25,374 nucleotides of DNA from Saprolegnia diclina VS20 (lineage: Eukaryota > Oomycota > Saprolegniomycetes > Saprolegniales > Saprolegniaceae), in the NCBI RefSeq assembly GCF_000281045.1, contig NW_008246091.1:42147-67520 (forward strand), given 5' to 3'. The position numbers and the translations under genes are program-made. Shown one piece after another: positions 8,197-17,821 of the stretch (the stretch's first letter is position 1; every line of letters starts with the position of its first letter). A model generated the notes under the pieces. It made no database searches, was not told the origin of the DNA, and worked only from the letters and a program-made list of their open reading frames with translations.

Positions 8197-9150
8197 ATGC
8201 TGCTTGGGTCGCTGCGCCGTCGCTGCCTCCACGCCGGTGTGCGCTACCCGCTCGTGCCCTACGTCGCCGACGCTGCCGCGCTGCGCCTCTCGCCGTCGAC
8301 CTCGGTCGCGCTCTTTGGCGTCAACCTCGATGCCAACTCGTCCTTCCTGCGTGGCACCGCCGAGTCGCCAGACGCGATTCGCCACGCGTTTCTGTCGGAC
8401 AGCAGCAACGGCGCATCCGAGGCCGGCGTCGACGTCGGGCAGCTGCAGGTGTCGGCCCTTCTCGATCTCGGCAATGTCGCGCCAGCGTTTGACGTCATCT
8501 CGGACGTTGCCGCCGCGGCCACACGCGCCAACCACCGGCTGCTCGTGCTCGGTGGCGACCACAGCATTACATTTCCAGTGATCCGCGGCCTCCGCGCCGC
8601 GCTACTCCAAGCGGGCGAGCGCCGGCTCAACATTCTGCACCTCGACGCCCACAGCGACATGTACGCCGACGACGTGCTTGGCGGTGAGAACGCGCACTCG
8701 CATGCGTCGCCCTTTGCCCGCATCCTCGAAGGCGGTCTCTGCACGCGCTTAGTGCAAGTGGGCATTCGCACGCAGACCGCGCATCTCCGGGACCAAGCCA
8801 CAAAGTACGGCGTCGAAGTCCACGAAATGCACGCGATCGCCAAGCACGGGCTGCCGGCACTGGCCTTTGACGGGCCGCTGTACATCTCGATTGACCTTGA
8901 CGTCCTCGACCCGGCGTTCGCGCCTGGTGTGAGCCACTACGAGCCCGGCGGTCTATCGACCCGCGACCTGCTCTCGCTCCTGCAGGACGTTCAGGCGCCG
9001 ACGGTCGTTGGCGCCGACATTGTCGAGCTCAATGTAGCTCGAGACATTGGCGCGGGCCATGCGTCCGTGACGGGCCAGACGTCGCCGGGCATGACCGCCA
9101 TGGTCGCCGCCAAGTTGATGAAGGAGCTCCTCGCCCGTCTCTGGGCCTAA
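8197..9150 (+). CDS. Arginase, plant-type, probably mitochondrial
   Basis: Hydrolyses L-arginine to ornithine and urea with a pair of manganese ions. From the ATG at 8197 the protein has 317 residues. It carries the ureohydrolase signatures: GGDHS at 119-123 (His122), DAHSD at 150-154, and SIDLDVLDPAFAPGVSHYEPGG from 231, with Asp233 and Asp235 as metal ligands. The last motif and GMTAMVAAKL near the C-terminus match plant mitochondrial arginase more closely than animal arginase; the same group also includes agmatinase-like enzymes, so the substrate is not fully certain. The first 20 residues (MLLGSLRRRCLHAG...) are basic and free of acidic residues, like a mitochondrial presequence. The frame is open to an ATG at 8008, but that ATG overlaps a TATA-like element. 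A spliced start from the ATG at 8060 in another frame is also possible. Confidence 0.88.
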   Translation: MLLGSLRRRCLHAGVRYPLVPYVADAAALRLSPSTSVALFGVNLDANSSFLRGTAESPDAIRHAFLSDSSNGASEAGVDVGQLQVSALLDLGNVAPAFDVISDVAAAATRANHRLLVLGGDHSITFPVIRGLRAALLQAGERRLNILHLDAHSDMYADDVLGGENAHSHASPFARILEGGLCTRLVQVGIRTQTAHLRDQATKYGVEVHEMHAIAKHGLPALAFDGPLYISIDLDVLDPAFAPGVSHYEPGGLSTRDLLSLLQDVQAPTVVGADIVELNVARDIGAGHASVTGQTSPGMTAMVAAKLMKELLARLWA

Positions 9151-10047
9151 TTTGTCAGCATTTTTTTCTGCGGTTTGTGTATAAGAGTGGCAGCACTGCA
9201 AGCGTGTCTTTCTGGGAGGTTGAAGGACCTTCATCAGCATGCACAGATGCAACGAGGAGCGGATCCACGAGACGGTGTGGGAGTTTAGAGAGGAGAGGCA
9301 AAGCCCGGCACTGAACCCTTTGCTCTTGTTAGTGTTGACGTTGATGGGGTTTCAGCTCTTGGCCGAGAGAGAATAGGTCTTATTTGGTGCTACCACCTCA
9401 GCGATCCATTCAAGTTGTGATTGCAGCTGCGTTGATATACCACTCTGGGCTTGAGTTTTGTGTGGCCAGGAAGCCGCCGACGCTGGTCTAGCTCGCCTCG
9501 TATGCGTATATCGTGTCTTCCTCATCAAGAGAATCGCAAAGTGAATTATATAGCATTTAAAAGTTGAGACTTTTAGTCGAGAGATGTCGGATTTTGAGAT
9601 TGCCGAGCCTCCTCGTTCACTGCTTGTCAAAAGCGCGCGCATGGTGGTGCGGCTTTCTAACGCCACTAACACGTGTTATAACCTGCACCCGCCATTTCGA
9701 AGGTGAGAGAAATTCTTCAAATAGTGTTAATGTATACCACTGCTAGGCGTGCGTACATGGTCGTAGACTCGCGTCCGGCCGAGCTGCCTCTGTACCACGT
9801 GTATTCAATTCCACTCTTTCAAAGGTCGTCGACACGTCCGCGTACAAATGATATGTGGGCCCGCGATGGTCGGCGCCACTTTGCGTCGAATATACACTAT
9901 TTCCGTGTGCAATGTGGCTAACACGCTTGTTAGAAGGGTGTTACACACAGTTGAATGATAGCCGTTCCGTGTATCCGGGATTATCCGGATACGGTTGTAA
10001 TTGACTTGGTGGGGCGCGCGCTGATTGGCTAAAATCCAGCGACTTAT
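9151..10047. other. Intergenic region between arginase and the TPX2-like gene
   Basis: About 900 bp and relatively AT-rich. No convincing gene. The only structured element I noticed is the 8-bp inverted repeat at 9971-9992. An ATTGG motif (10023-10027) precedes the TPX2-like initiator. Confidence 0.4.
9971..9992. repeat. Short perfect inverted repeat upstream of the TPX2-like gene
   Basis: GTATCCGG at 9971-9978 and CCGGATAC at 9985-9992 are perfect reverse complements around a 6-bp spacer. It lies about 60-80 bp before the predicted transcription start. The dyad could be a binding site for a dimeric regulator, but this is speculative. Confidence 0.4.
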
Positions 10048-10054
10048 CCATTCC
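10048..10054 (+). promoter_or_regulatory. Oomycete-type initiator for the TPX2-like gene
   Basis: CCATTCC fits YCAYTYY. Start at A10050 gives a 31-nt 5' UTR before the ATG at 10081. Confidence 0.5.
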
Positions 10055-10080
10055 CAGCGCCAGAGACGAACGCAACCGCC

Positions 10081-11200
10081 ATGGCCGACGTGATCGAGTT
10101 CGACGCGCCGTCGTACTACGACCTCAACGACACGGACTTTGAGAAGGCGTACATCAACAACGCCGACGGCTACTTTGGCGACTGCGCCGACGACGCCGAG
10201 TTTGACTTCCTCGGCTCCAACCAATCCAGCAGCGAGCTCGCCGACGTCGTGGCCGTCGCCGCAAGCAGCCACGCCGCGTCCGCCGTCTCGGACGACGACA
10301 ACGACGACGCCGACGTGGTGAGCAACAACCACAGCAGCAGCCACGGTGGTTCGCAGCGCAACGCCAAGACGCTCGTGCCCCACTCGCGCAAGCCGCTCAC
10401 CAAGGTACCTTTGCGCTGCGATATCGCGACGAATGGTTGACCCGCAGCGCGTAGCCGGCCTCGCCGCAACTGCAGACCGCGCGCAGGGCACAGACCAGCG
10501 GCGGCCACCGCAAGGTGTACACGCCGCCCGACACGGACGCGATCGAGATGGCCAAGCAGTTCCATGCGCTGCCGATGCCCAGCACGCATGCACCGCCTAC
10601 GATCGCGCCGCGCTTGCTCGAGCGCAAGAAGCCAGCGGCGCCCCGCATTCACCTGCCCATGACGACCGATCGATTCGGCGCACGCGTGCCGCTGGTCTCG
10701 CCGGTCAAGCCGCAGGCCAAGCCGCGCCGGCCGCACGGGCTTTCGGAGGACTTGACGCCGCGCGCCGCCCGCGCCGTGAGCCAGAGCTCGCCGCGCCCCC
10801 AGGAGGTGGCGGGTCCGCGACCAAAGCTCGAAAAGTCCAAGTCGGTCGGGAACGTCATGCTCGAGCCCGACCTCACTGTGCAGTGCGTCCACCGACAGTA
10901 GCCCTCTCTAGGATGCTCAGCCATTCGCATAGGCGGTCCGAGGAGCGAGCAAGAAAGCGGCAGGAGCTCGAGCTGCGGCGCCGGCAGCTTTTAGCCGAGC
11001 GCGAGGCGCTCAAGCAAGCAGAAGAAGCAAAGCGTGCCGAGGACGCGGTCGCGCGCGAGCGTGAGCTCCGGCTGCAGCAGTCGTTCAAGGCCAAGCCCGT
11101 GCGGCGACCCAAGGAGCCGTTCCGGATCGCGCCATCGTCGCGCGAGCTCACGATGCCCAAGTCCCCGAAATGCCTGCGTCCCAAAGGCGCCTTGTACTAA
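10081..11200 (+). CDS. TPX2-like microtubule/spindle protein, three exons
   Basis: Exons inferred at 10081-10404, 10455-10882 and 10933-11200 give 339 residues. The N-terminus (IEFDAPSYYDL, then an acidic stretch with DGYFGD) resembles the Aurora-A-activating start of TPX2 (YDAP...F...WF). Joining exons 1 and 2 creates KPLTKPASPQLQTARRA, a typical TPX2-family repeat, and this decides the first splice. After a basic, Pro-rich middle, a highly charged helix (RKRQELELRRRQLLAEREALKQ) leads into FKAKPVRRPKEPF and LTMPKSPK, the TPX2 C-terminal microtubule-binding motif. Both inferred introns are 50 nt (GT...AG). The second junction is less certain, because acceptors at 10911 and 10920 also keep the frame. 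The role is inferred from the family: spindle microtubule nucleation and activation of an Aurora kinase. It is much shorter than animal or plant TPX2. Confidence 0.75.
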
Positions 11201-11817
11201 ATCGTGTCCAGATAACTAAAACACCAACCTACTAACTACACCGCCCGCCGCGCCTCGACTACATACACTGCGTTTCGATCAGAACACACGCTAGCGTATA
11301 CGGCGACAACCCTTGGCATGGTGGGCAACGAACAAAATGCCAAGAAGGAAGACGTAGGGAATCAAGAGGCTGGATGCTGATGGCGCCTCCTACAGCTGTG
11401 CCAGTTGTACTCCTATTGACTCTGAGCAATTCTCAGCTCCCACGCCGTTCATCCGCGCCCTCTAACCGGTCTTGCGCGCTTGCGTCTTTGGCTTGAAGGC
11501 AGTAACCGAGTGTCCGACCGACGTTGACGCCCTTCCCGTTGCTGCGATCAAGGCTGCTACCATCCCACGACTGCATGTCCGACACTTGGCTCGTCGCGCC
11601 GTGGTGCCATCGCTAGCCGAGTTGCACATCGCTCTCGGCGCCGACCCTTGATGTACTCGCTACCTCATTCCCCACTCAATCCCGAGCCAAAGCGCCCTCT
11701 TCTTACTATGTCCTAGCCCACCACGCAAGGGACCTGTTCACTCCTTTCAACAATCACATTGAAGTATGAATAGCATGCAACCGTCTGGAGACTCTTCTAG
11801 CCAGGCAGCGGTTGAGC
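11201..11817. other. Intergenic region before the 687-residue membrane protein
   Basis: About 600 bp without a convincing reading frame or repeat. It holds the 3' end of the TPX2-like gene and the upstream region of the next gene, both on the plus strand. Confidence 0.4.
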
Positions 11818-11825
11818 TATAAATA
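11818..11825 (+). promoter_or_regulatory. TATA box for the 687-residue membrane protein
   Basis: TATAAATA lies 37 bp before the ATG at 11862, which supports that start and a very short 5' UTR. Unlike most genes here, no initiator of the TCATTCC type is evident. Confidence 0.45.
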
Positions 11826-11861
11826 CAAAGCGCGCGCCAACACCCAAGCACACACCGAGCG

Positions 11862-13925
11862 ATGACCAAGTTTCACTCGCCGCGGCCGCACCAGACCAAC
11901 CACCGGCACCCGTCGCACGGGCCTGAGCTCTCGATCGTGTACATCTCCAAGTGGATTCGCATCACGAGCAACTTTATCGCGGGCGGCATGATCGTCGGGA
12001 CGGCCGTCATCGTCGCCTTCCTTCTCTGGAAGGGCATGTTCCAGAGCCAGTATGTCATTGCTTATCCGCAGTCGTCGACCGACTCGGCGTGGACGCCGTT
12101 CGCGACGTCGTGTGTGCTCGACGTCAACGGCTGGGTGCCCTTCTCGTGCAAGGACTCGGAAGTGGCGTTGACGGGCCCGCTGCCGTGGGCCAGCCTCGGC
12201 GCTCAGTTAGCCACGACGCTTCAGCTCACGCCGCACCCGACGGGCAATCTCTCGAGCAGTGCGCTTATCACTACTTGCCTCGTCGGGCTCGATCGGTCGC
12301 GGGTCGCGGTCGTCCTCTTTGCGAGCCACCCGAGTGACGGGTACGCCGCGTGCATTCCGAGTAGCGGCCAGCCAATGACTGGCATGTTTGTCCTCGAGAC
12401 GGCAACGACGGACGGGTACCCCAACGGCGTCTTTCTACTAAGTTCGTGGACCGACTTGAAGCTCGCGCCGCTTTCCGTGTTACTGCAGACCGACGGAACG
12501 TCCATACCGATCGTCCCGTTTCTCAAGACGTTTATTGCCATCGACGGCACCGCGGTGAGCGCGCCCCCCGATACCGTCAACTACTATACCCAAGTCAACA
12601 GTCTCAACCGACGCTACCTCATGTGGGCGACCTCGAACGTGCACATCATCGCGATCGCCAACCCCAAAGGCTACTCGGGCTGGAGCTACGGCAAGTACTC
12701 GCGCTACATTGGCACGATCGGCTGGGTACAGGTGCACACGGTCGACAACCATTTCGAACTGCTCTACTTTCAGATTGCGATCACGTTCATCTCGCTCGCT
12801 GTCCTGGCGAATGATGCGTACGTGACGTTCCAAGGCGCGTCGGGACTGCTGAAGAACAAGCCCGTGCTCACTTATGACATTTTCTCGGGGCTCGAGCGCA
12901 GGAAGCTGCTTCTGTGCGCGCTGGTTGCGACCATGTGCTACTCGCCGCTGTACGCCGATGTGCTCCGGTACCTCTACAACATGGAGGGCTTTGGCGACCT
13001 CTACTGGTCGTTGTCCCTCGAGATGATCTCGGCCATGTTTGCCTTCTCCTGGATCGCGTTTCTGAGTTGCTGGCAGCACCTGCCGTGCCCGGCGGTCCTC
13101 CGGCATAAACCGCTCTCGTACTCGGGCCCGATTTACGTCTACTCGTCGCTCTTTATTTTTCTTCTACTGGCGACCATTCGAACCCGCGGGCGCGTCGAGG
13201 CCGCTGCCTTCTGGACCGACGCCGATGCCCTCTTGACGATCTCGGTCAACGGAACTCCGACGCTCGCGGGGTCGTATACGGCCGATGGCACAGTCCCAGT
13301 CGTCGACAAGCTCATGATTGACGTCGCGATCACAAATTTTAGCGCGTTTGCGATCTCAATTTTGGCGAATAAGCTCCTCCTCGGCTACATGTATTTGGAC
13401 ACGCGCTGGACGCAGAAGAACGAGTTTCTCAAGATGATCGACACGCCCGTGCCGCAGTGGGTCACATGCATGGACCTCGACGTGAAGAATGCAATTGTGA
13501 TTGGCGACAAGCTCTACTGCAAACCGAGCATGCTCGCGCTCCTCGGGTTTTGCACGGTGCTCGTCCAAACAAAGTACACGCCAACGGCCGGCGTCGTCGT
13601 CGCGCCCGCAAGCTCCCGCCTCTCGCACATCGTCAACACTGCGCGCAGCGCGATGCCCAACTCGGCACGAAAAGGCGACTCAGGCACGGCCAGTGGCACC
13701 GACACGCGCGGGTCGGTGCGGATCGAGACGACCAAGAAGCCAGCGCCGCAGCCATACCAAGTCATTAGCATCTACGGTCTCCTGCCGGCCATTATGATGT
13801 CCAAGGTCTACGTACCCCACCTCCTCGGAACGATCGAGCACAATGCGTTCGCGCCGGCCAAGAGCGCGACGCGCCTCGAAAAGAACGTGCCGTATGTCTA
13901 CTCGCGCGGCGACTGCTGCGGCTAA
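11862..13925 (+). CDS. Multi-pass membrane protein of unknown function
   Basis: I do not recognise a named family. The single-exon, 687-residue protein has a short basic, His/Pro-rich N-terminus and about six membrane helices: 37-58, 299-317, 347-366, 386-404, 424-439 and 487-510. Between helices 1 and 2 lies a large domain (about 59-298) with scattered cysteines and WVQVHTVDNHFE just before helix 2; it is probably extracellular or lumenal. The C-terminal region (about 511-687) is soluble and has a Ser/Thr/Arg-rich low-complexity part (about 583-625). Codon use is clean throughout. Topology resembles the large protein starting at 22203 (big ectodomain, then a helix cluster), but I could not show sequence homology. 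A lineage-specific surface protein is the most that can be said. Confidence 0.88.
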   Translation: MTKFHSPRPHQTNHRHPSHGPELSIVYISKWIRITSNFIAGGMIVGTAVIVAFLLWKGMFQSQYVIAYPQSSTDSAWTPFATSCVLDVNGWVPFSCKDSEVALTGPLPWASLGAQLATTLQLTPHPTGNLSSSALITTCLVGLDRSRVAVVLFASHPSDGYAACIPSSGQPMTGMFVLETATTDGYPNGVFLLSSWTDLKLAPLSVLLQTDGTSIPIVPFLKTFIAIDGTAVSAPPDTVNYYTQVNSLNRRYLMWATSNVHIIAIANPKGYSGWSYGKYSRYIGTIGWVQVHTVDNHFELLYFQIAITFISLAVLANDAYVTFQGASGLLKNKPVLTYDIFSGLERRKLLLCALVATMCYSPLYADVLRYLYNMEGFGDLYWSLSLEMISAMFAFSWIAFLSCWQHLPCPAVLRHKPLSYSGPIYVYSSLFIFLLLATIRTRGRVEAAAFWTDADALLTISVNGTPTLAGSYTADGTVPVVDKLMIDVAITNFSAFAISILANKLLLGYMYLDTRWTQKNEFLKMIDTPVPQWVTCMDLDVKNAIVIGDKLYCKPSMLALLGFCTVLVQTKYTPTAGVVVAPASSRLSHIVNTARSAMPNSARKGDSGTASGTDTRGSVRIETTKKPAPQPYQVISIYGLLPAIMMSKVYVPHLLGTIEHNAFAPAKSATRLEKNVPYVYSRGDCCG

Positions 13926-14497
13926 ATCGCGATAGCGTACTAGGTTATGCTTGCTAATATATACAAATTTGCCAACAAGCAAGGTCTTCCTCATAGTACA
14001 CCACACCATGCCAGCTTACACCAAGGCGCTGGCTTTTGGCGCCAACGCTGTGGTTTTAGCCCACCTACGTTTCTTCTCTACACCCCCTACCTGCTCCGCC
14101 AATCCAAATGCAGTCTCATCCCCAGTACCCTCTTATTTCGATGCGGGGTCCTCTCCAACTATAATAAAACATTGCCAATGAAATATCCTGTGGTTTGTAT
14201 ACTCGTCCACGTATTTCAAACCCTGGCGGCTTGCAAATCACACTATTTCAGGCACGCCGCTTGTCCGTGGCCGGCATGTCCCTCCCGCGTCCTTGCTCGT
14301 CCAAGCACTCGATTGCATCAAATACATACAACCTTCTCGACCCAGGAAGAGCGCGCCATTCTGCCCGCGGTCGTCGATGCAAGCGCGGAAGCAGTATGGC
14401 ACGTAAATAGTGTAGTCACACTAATACATCTCGACAAATTACTGGTCGCGGGAATGCATTGGCTGCGAAGCACTCAGATCACATTGCCTTTTTGGTG
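13926..14497. other. Intergenic region upstream of eS10
   Basis: About 570 bp between two plus-strand genes. Frames within it are open but not protein-like. An ATTGG motif at 14458-14462 lies about 40 bp before the eS10 initiator. Confidence 0.4.
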
Positions 14498-14519
14498 CTC
14501 AGTGAAGATCCGCTTTTGC
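14498..14519 (+). promoter_or_regulatory. Initiator and T-rich flank of eS10
   Basis: CTCAGTG followed by CGCTTTTGC resembles the initiator plus flanking element of the eL15 and uL16 genes. The likely start, A14501, gives a 40-nt 5' UTR. Confidence 0.45.
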
Positions 14520-14540
14520 CGGCTAAGCTAAGAATCCGAT

Positions 14541-14954
14541 ATGTTGGTCCCGAAAAAGAACCGTATTGCCGTCTACTCGTACCTCTTCAAGGAGGGCGTC
14601 ATGGTCGGCAAGAAGGACTTCGCGCTCCCCAAGCACGGCGAGGTTGACGTGCCCAACCTCCAGGTCATCAAGCTCATGCAGTCGCTCGTCTCGCGCGGCT
14701 ACGTCAAGGAGACGTTCAACTGGCAGTGGTACTACTGGTACTTGACGGCCGAGGGCCTCGAGTACCTCCGCGCGTACCTCCACTTGCCGGCTGAGATCGT
14801 CCCCGCGACGCTCAAGAAGCCCGCTGCCCGCCCGTCGCGCCCCCAGGCGCCGTCGGCGTACGGCCGCAAGGACAAGAACATGGGCCCGTCGGGTGACTTC
14901 AACCCCGAGTTCCGTGGTCGCCAGGACGGCTACCGCCGCGAAGCCGCCAACTAA
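14541..14954 (+). CDS. RPS10: Ribosomal protein eS10, small cytosolic subunit
   Basis: Component of the 40S beak. The 137-residue protein begins [26 protein letters not shown] and contains [18 protein letters not shown] and [13 protein letters not shown], the hallmark stretches of the eS10 winged-helix domain (about 1-95). The tail (about 96-137) is Pro/Arg/Gly-rich, as usual, but shorter than in animals, where the protein is about 165 residues. The start is fixed by the conserved N-terminus. No intron is needed. It is not clustered with the other two ribosomal genes but shares their core-promoter style. Confidence 0.97.
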   Translation: MLVPKKNRIAVYSYLFKEGVMVGKKDFALPKHGEVDVPNLQVIKLMQSLVSRGYVKETFNWQWYYWYLTAEGLEYLRAYLHLPAEIVPATLKKPAARPSRPQAPSAYGRKDKNMGPSGDFNPEFRGRQDGYRREAAN

Positions 14955-16177
14955 GCGCTCTTCTTGACCGTGGAAACGTAATATCATGTCGGATTCGACT
15001 TGCCATCCATGTGTCTTGCTTGCGCTTTTGCTACAGGTCGTAGACTGCCAGCGACGGAGCGACTTGGCTTGCCCGTGTCGGAGACGTGCAATGAGATGCA
15101 GCCATGTCGGTAGAACCAGCGCAGGCAGAGGTCCGCAACCACACAAGCACCCGTCAAACAAGCCGCCGTGGCCGCGCATAGCGAGCGATTCTCAGACCTC
15201 GGACAGCGCCGCAGTTGAAGAGCTTCCTCCACGTGGGTCGTGTACGTGGCCTGGAGCGCTGCCTTGGTGTTCACCTTGTACATTCCGCCACGCGTTCACC
15301 TTGTACATTTCGTCATGCAGCAGCTAACGCAGCTCACAAGTCCTCGAGCTGCTGCTGGCTCCAGCGCCTTGCATGGGTTTTGGCTTTTCCCACGATACCT
15401 GGCAGCGTCCATAGGTTGATCGATCGGTACAAGGCGCTCCTTGCTCCTGCACAAGTGGTGCTGACAATACCGGTACTAGTGCGCCAAAGTCCAACCAAGA
15501 CGGTGTCATGAACTAGCCAACTGACGACGTTGAGCGTGACTCGATGACTGGCAACGAACCATTCGCCTCGACCGTGCATGCGGCCAAGACGCGCACTAGA
15601 CGCGGCGTCGATGGCCACTTGAGAGCATTTGCAATAAGTCCGTCAGGCCAGAGCGACTCAGGAACGCACCACCTCGCGCGTCTGAGCACCATGTAGTTGG
15701 CGGCGACGGCAGTATAAGCTTATCTCGTTTTGATAGCCAACAGCTCGGCGTAGTACTGTCTAGGTACATGATGACGGGCCACGAGCAGCGCTGGGCCAAG
15801 CCATGGCGATCTGGGAGCTTGCGCAAGCCCAAGCTGCGTCGACTTGGGTTGGACAAGATCTGCCATCGACCTTGGTCATCGACGACGAGGATTGGCCAGT
15901 CCACCACCGGTCCCGAGCTCATCTCCACTTGGTTCATATGCCTCGTGCGTGGCGTCAATGCCGGATGCGCTGTCCTCAATGCGCAAATGCACTCTCAAGT
16001 CTACTAAGTCCTGAGGTAGTTAGGTGGAAGATCAAGTGTTGAAGCCAAAACAGGACCATTTGATATTAGACGACGATTCGCACGACGTAGTTGATCATCA
16101 GACCCAGTATTGTGTCTCGAAGACAAGCAGCAGCGACGAGAGGAAGCGGCACCGAGCGAGACTCAGCAGCGACCTGT
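14955..16177. other. Convergent intergenic region between eS10 and eL15
   Basis: About 1.2 kb between convergent genes. It contains a 25-bp duplicated segment (15269-15318) but no reading frame that looks like a gene. A 127-codon minus-strand frame at 15596-15979 was considered and rejected. Confidence 0.4.
15269..15318. repeat. Two-copy 25-bp tandem repeat
   Basis: Copies at 15269-15293 and 15294-15318, both starting GTTCACCTTGTACATT, differ at about three positions near the end. Probably a simple local duplication. Confidence 0.8.
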
Positions 16178-16795
16178 TTAACGGTAGCGGCGGAGCGACG
16201 TGGTGTTGCGGCGCTTCCAGTTGGCACGGCGCGACGAGCCCTGGATCTTGTTGGCCTTGTGGCCACGCTGGCGGAGGCCACGGGCCTGGCGGCCAGCCGA
16301 CGTAAGGCCACGCTTTTCGCGGCGCTTGTGGACGGCGTTGACGATCCAGTTGATGCGGGCATCGCGGCGGATGACCTTGTGCGAGTGGTCGACGAGGATG
16401 ATCTCGAAGTACTTGTACGTCGCGTCCTGGTTGACCCAGTACGAGTTGAGCACGCGCAAGTTGGTGAAGCGGGCACCGGCACGCTCCTCAGCCACCGAGC
16501 GGAGGTTGCGGGCGAACTTGAGCTCGTTGATACCGTGGTGCTTCGGCTTACCGTAGACGATACCCTTCGAGTTGGGGCGCTTGCGGCCACCGCGGCGGAC
16601 GGCGACGCGGACAGCGACGTAGCCCTGCTTGGCCTTGTAGCCGAGGCGGCGAGCCTTGTCGAGGCGCGACGGGCGGACGAGGCGGTACACGACCGGGAGC
16701 TGGCGGTACTGCCAGGCGCGGACGCGGTTCAGGAAGCGGAGGACATCCGACTGCTTGCGCTTCCAGAGCTCGGTCATGTACTTGTAGGCACCCAT
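16178..16795 (-). CDS. RPL15: Ribosomal protein eL15, large cytosolic subunit
   Basis: Structural protein of the 60S subunit. The 205-residue product starts [18 protein letters not shown] and contains [38 protein letters not shown] and [22 protein letters not shown], all diagnostic of eL15; about 204 residues is the usual length. The ATG at 16795 is the conserved family start. The open frame further upstream (to 17029) covers promoter sequence and is not coding. The gene is on the same strand as uL16, about 1 kb away, and is independently transcribed. The 3' end keeps the basic [19 protein letters not shown] tail. Confidence 0.97.
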   Translation of the reverse strand: MGAYKYMTELWKRKQSDVLRFLNRVRAWQYRQLPVVYRLVRPSRLDKARRLGYKAKQGYVAVRVAVRRGGRKRPNSKGIVYGKPKHHGINELKFARNLRSVAEERAGARFTNLRVLNSYWVNQDATYKYFEIILVDHSHKVIRRDARINWIVNAVHKRREKRGLTSAGRQARGLRQRGHKANKIQGSSRRANWKRRNTTSLRRYR

Positions 16796-16810
16796 CTTGT
16801 CTTTGTTTTG

Positions 16811-16827
16811 GCTAAAACGATAGTGAG
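16811..16827 (-). promoter_or_regulatory. Initiator and T-rich flank of eL15
   Basis: CTCACTATCGTTTTAGC on the minus strand matches the uL16 element at 14 of 17 positions. Likely start at the complement of 16824, giving a 29-nt 5' UTR. Confidence 0.5.
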
Positions 16828-16962
16828 CCCAAGCTTGAGCAGCGGTGGCAAATTGGCTGGTGCGGGAGCCGGCTGGGCTCGCTTTTTTAAATGTTTTATG
16901 TTGCATACAAACATCGAGTACAGCTTGCGAGTTTTTAAGCTGGGGTGGCAGGCCGCACGCCG

Positions 16963-17037
16963 ATTGGCCGTCTTGAAAGCCAATCATGTGTCGCCAACGA
17001 CGACGATTGGCCAAAATGCGACCGTTCAACCGATTGG
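16963..17037. promoter_or_regulatory. Cluster of four CCAAT-type motifs upstream of eL15
   Basis: ATTGG at 16963-16967, CCAAT at 16980-16984, ATTGG at 17006-17010 and ATTGG at 17033-17037 lie about 140-215 bp upstream of the predicted eL15 start. Four in 75 bp is denser than elsewhere in the window and suggests binding by an NF-Y-type factor. Confidence 0.45.
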
Positions 17038-17821
17038 GACAGACACGCTAGACAGGCCGTCGTGCAGCGGCGAGCGACCCGAGGTTGACAGCGCTGCTTC
17101 TCTGGTGCGCTAGGGTACCGAGCGGTGAACGCGCGGCAATAGGCTTGGCACCGAATGCTGGCGCCTGCTCATTTGCTCTGCAGCTTGGCCACGTTGGTAT
17201 TTCTTATTGACGATCAACGCCGTCTCTAATCACTACAGGCATGCTGAGGCTCGAAGAAGCATGGCGTTTGGCGACAACGCCTGACATTTGCATGGCCATG
17301 AAGGTGGGCCTTCATGATGCGCGCTCTAGTTGCTTGGGCTAGCACCTACATTGCGACCACGTCCGCGAATGCCTGATCCAGAGTACTACTCTGTCGACTC
17401 AGCGCTGTACGAGGCGCCGAGAACGGACGTTTGCCGAGGCAGCGAGCTGCTCCTTGTCGCCGCCATTTGCAAGGCAGCTTCCGTCGGCATGGACGTCCTT
17501 GGCGAGTTCGAGACGCGGAGGTTACCTGCCAGCGTCGGCAGGAGTCCGTGCGGTGGCAACCTGCACTTCTGATGCCCGCCAGCTCTGCAGCGCAGCAGAG
17601 CTATTGATCTGTACAAGGTTCACGGCTACGAGAGACTTAGTATTCAACAGCGCGAGCGACCGGTGGCGACAAGAAGGCCGTGCGCACGTCCAAGCCCGCC
17701 CCCTCTGGCACGGCCATCGTAGTTCCGACTGCATGTTGGCGACAACCAAGGCGTGTATGATGGATCGGTATGTCGATGATCGTATTTTAACTTATGAAGA
17801 AACCTACTGCTAGCAAGTCCT
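17038..17821. other. Intergenic region between eL15 and uL16
   Basis: About 780 bp covering distal eL15 upstream sequence and the uL16 3' flank. No gene or clear repeat seen. Confidence 0.4.

Noticed and set aside
15596-15979. 127-codon minus-strand frame, considered as a transposon remnant
   Set aside because: No recognisable domain, codon use unlike its neighbours, and overlapping frames on the other strand are equally open.
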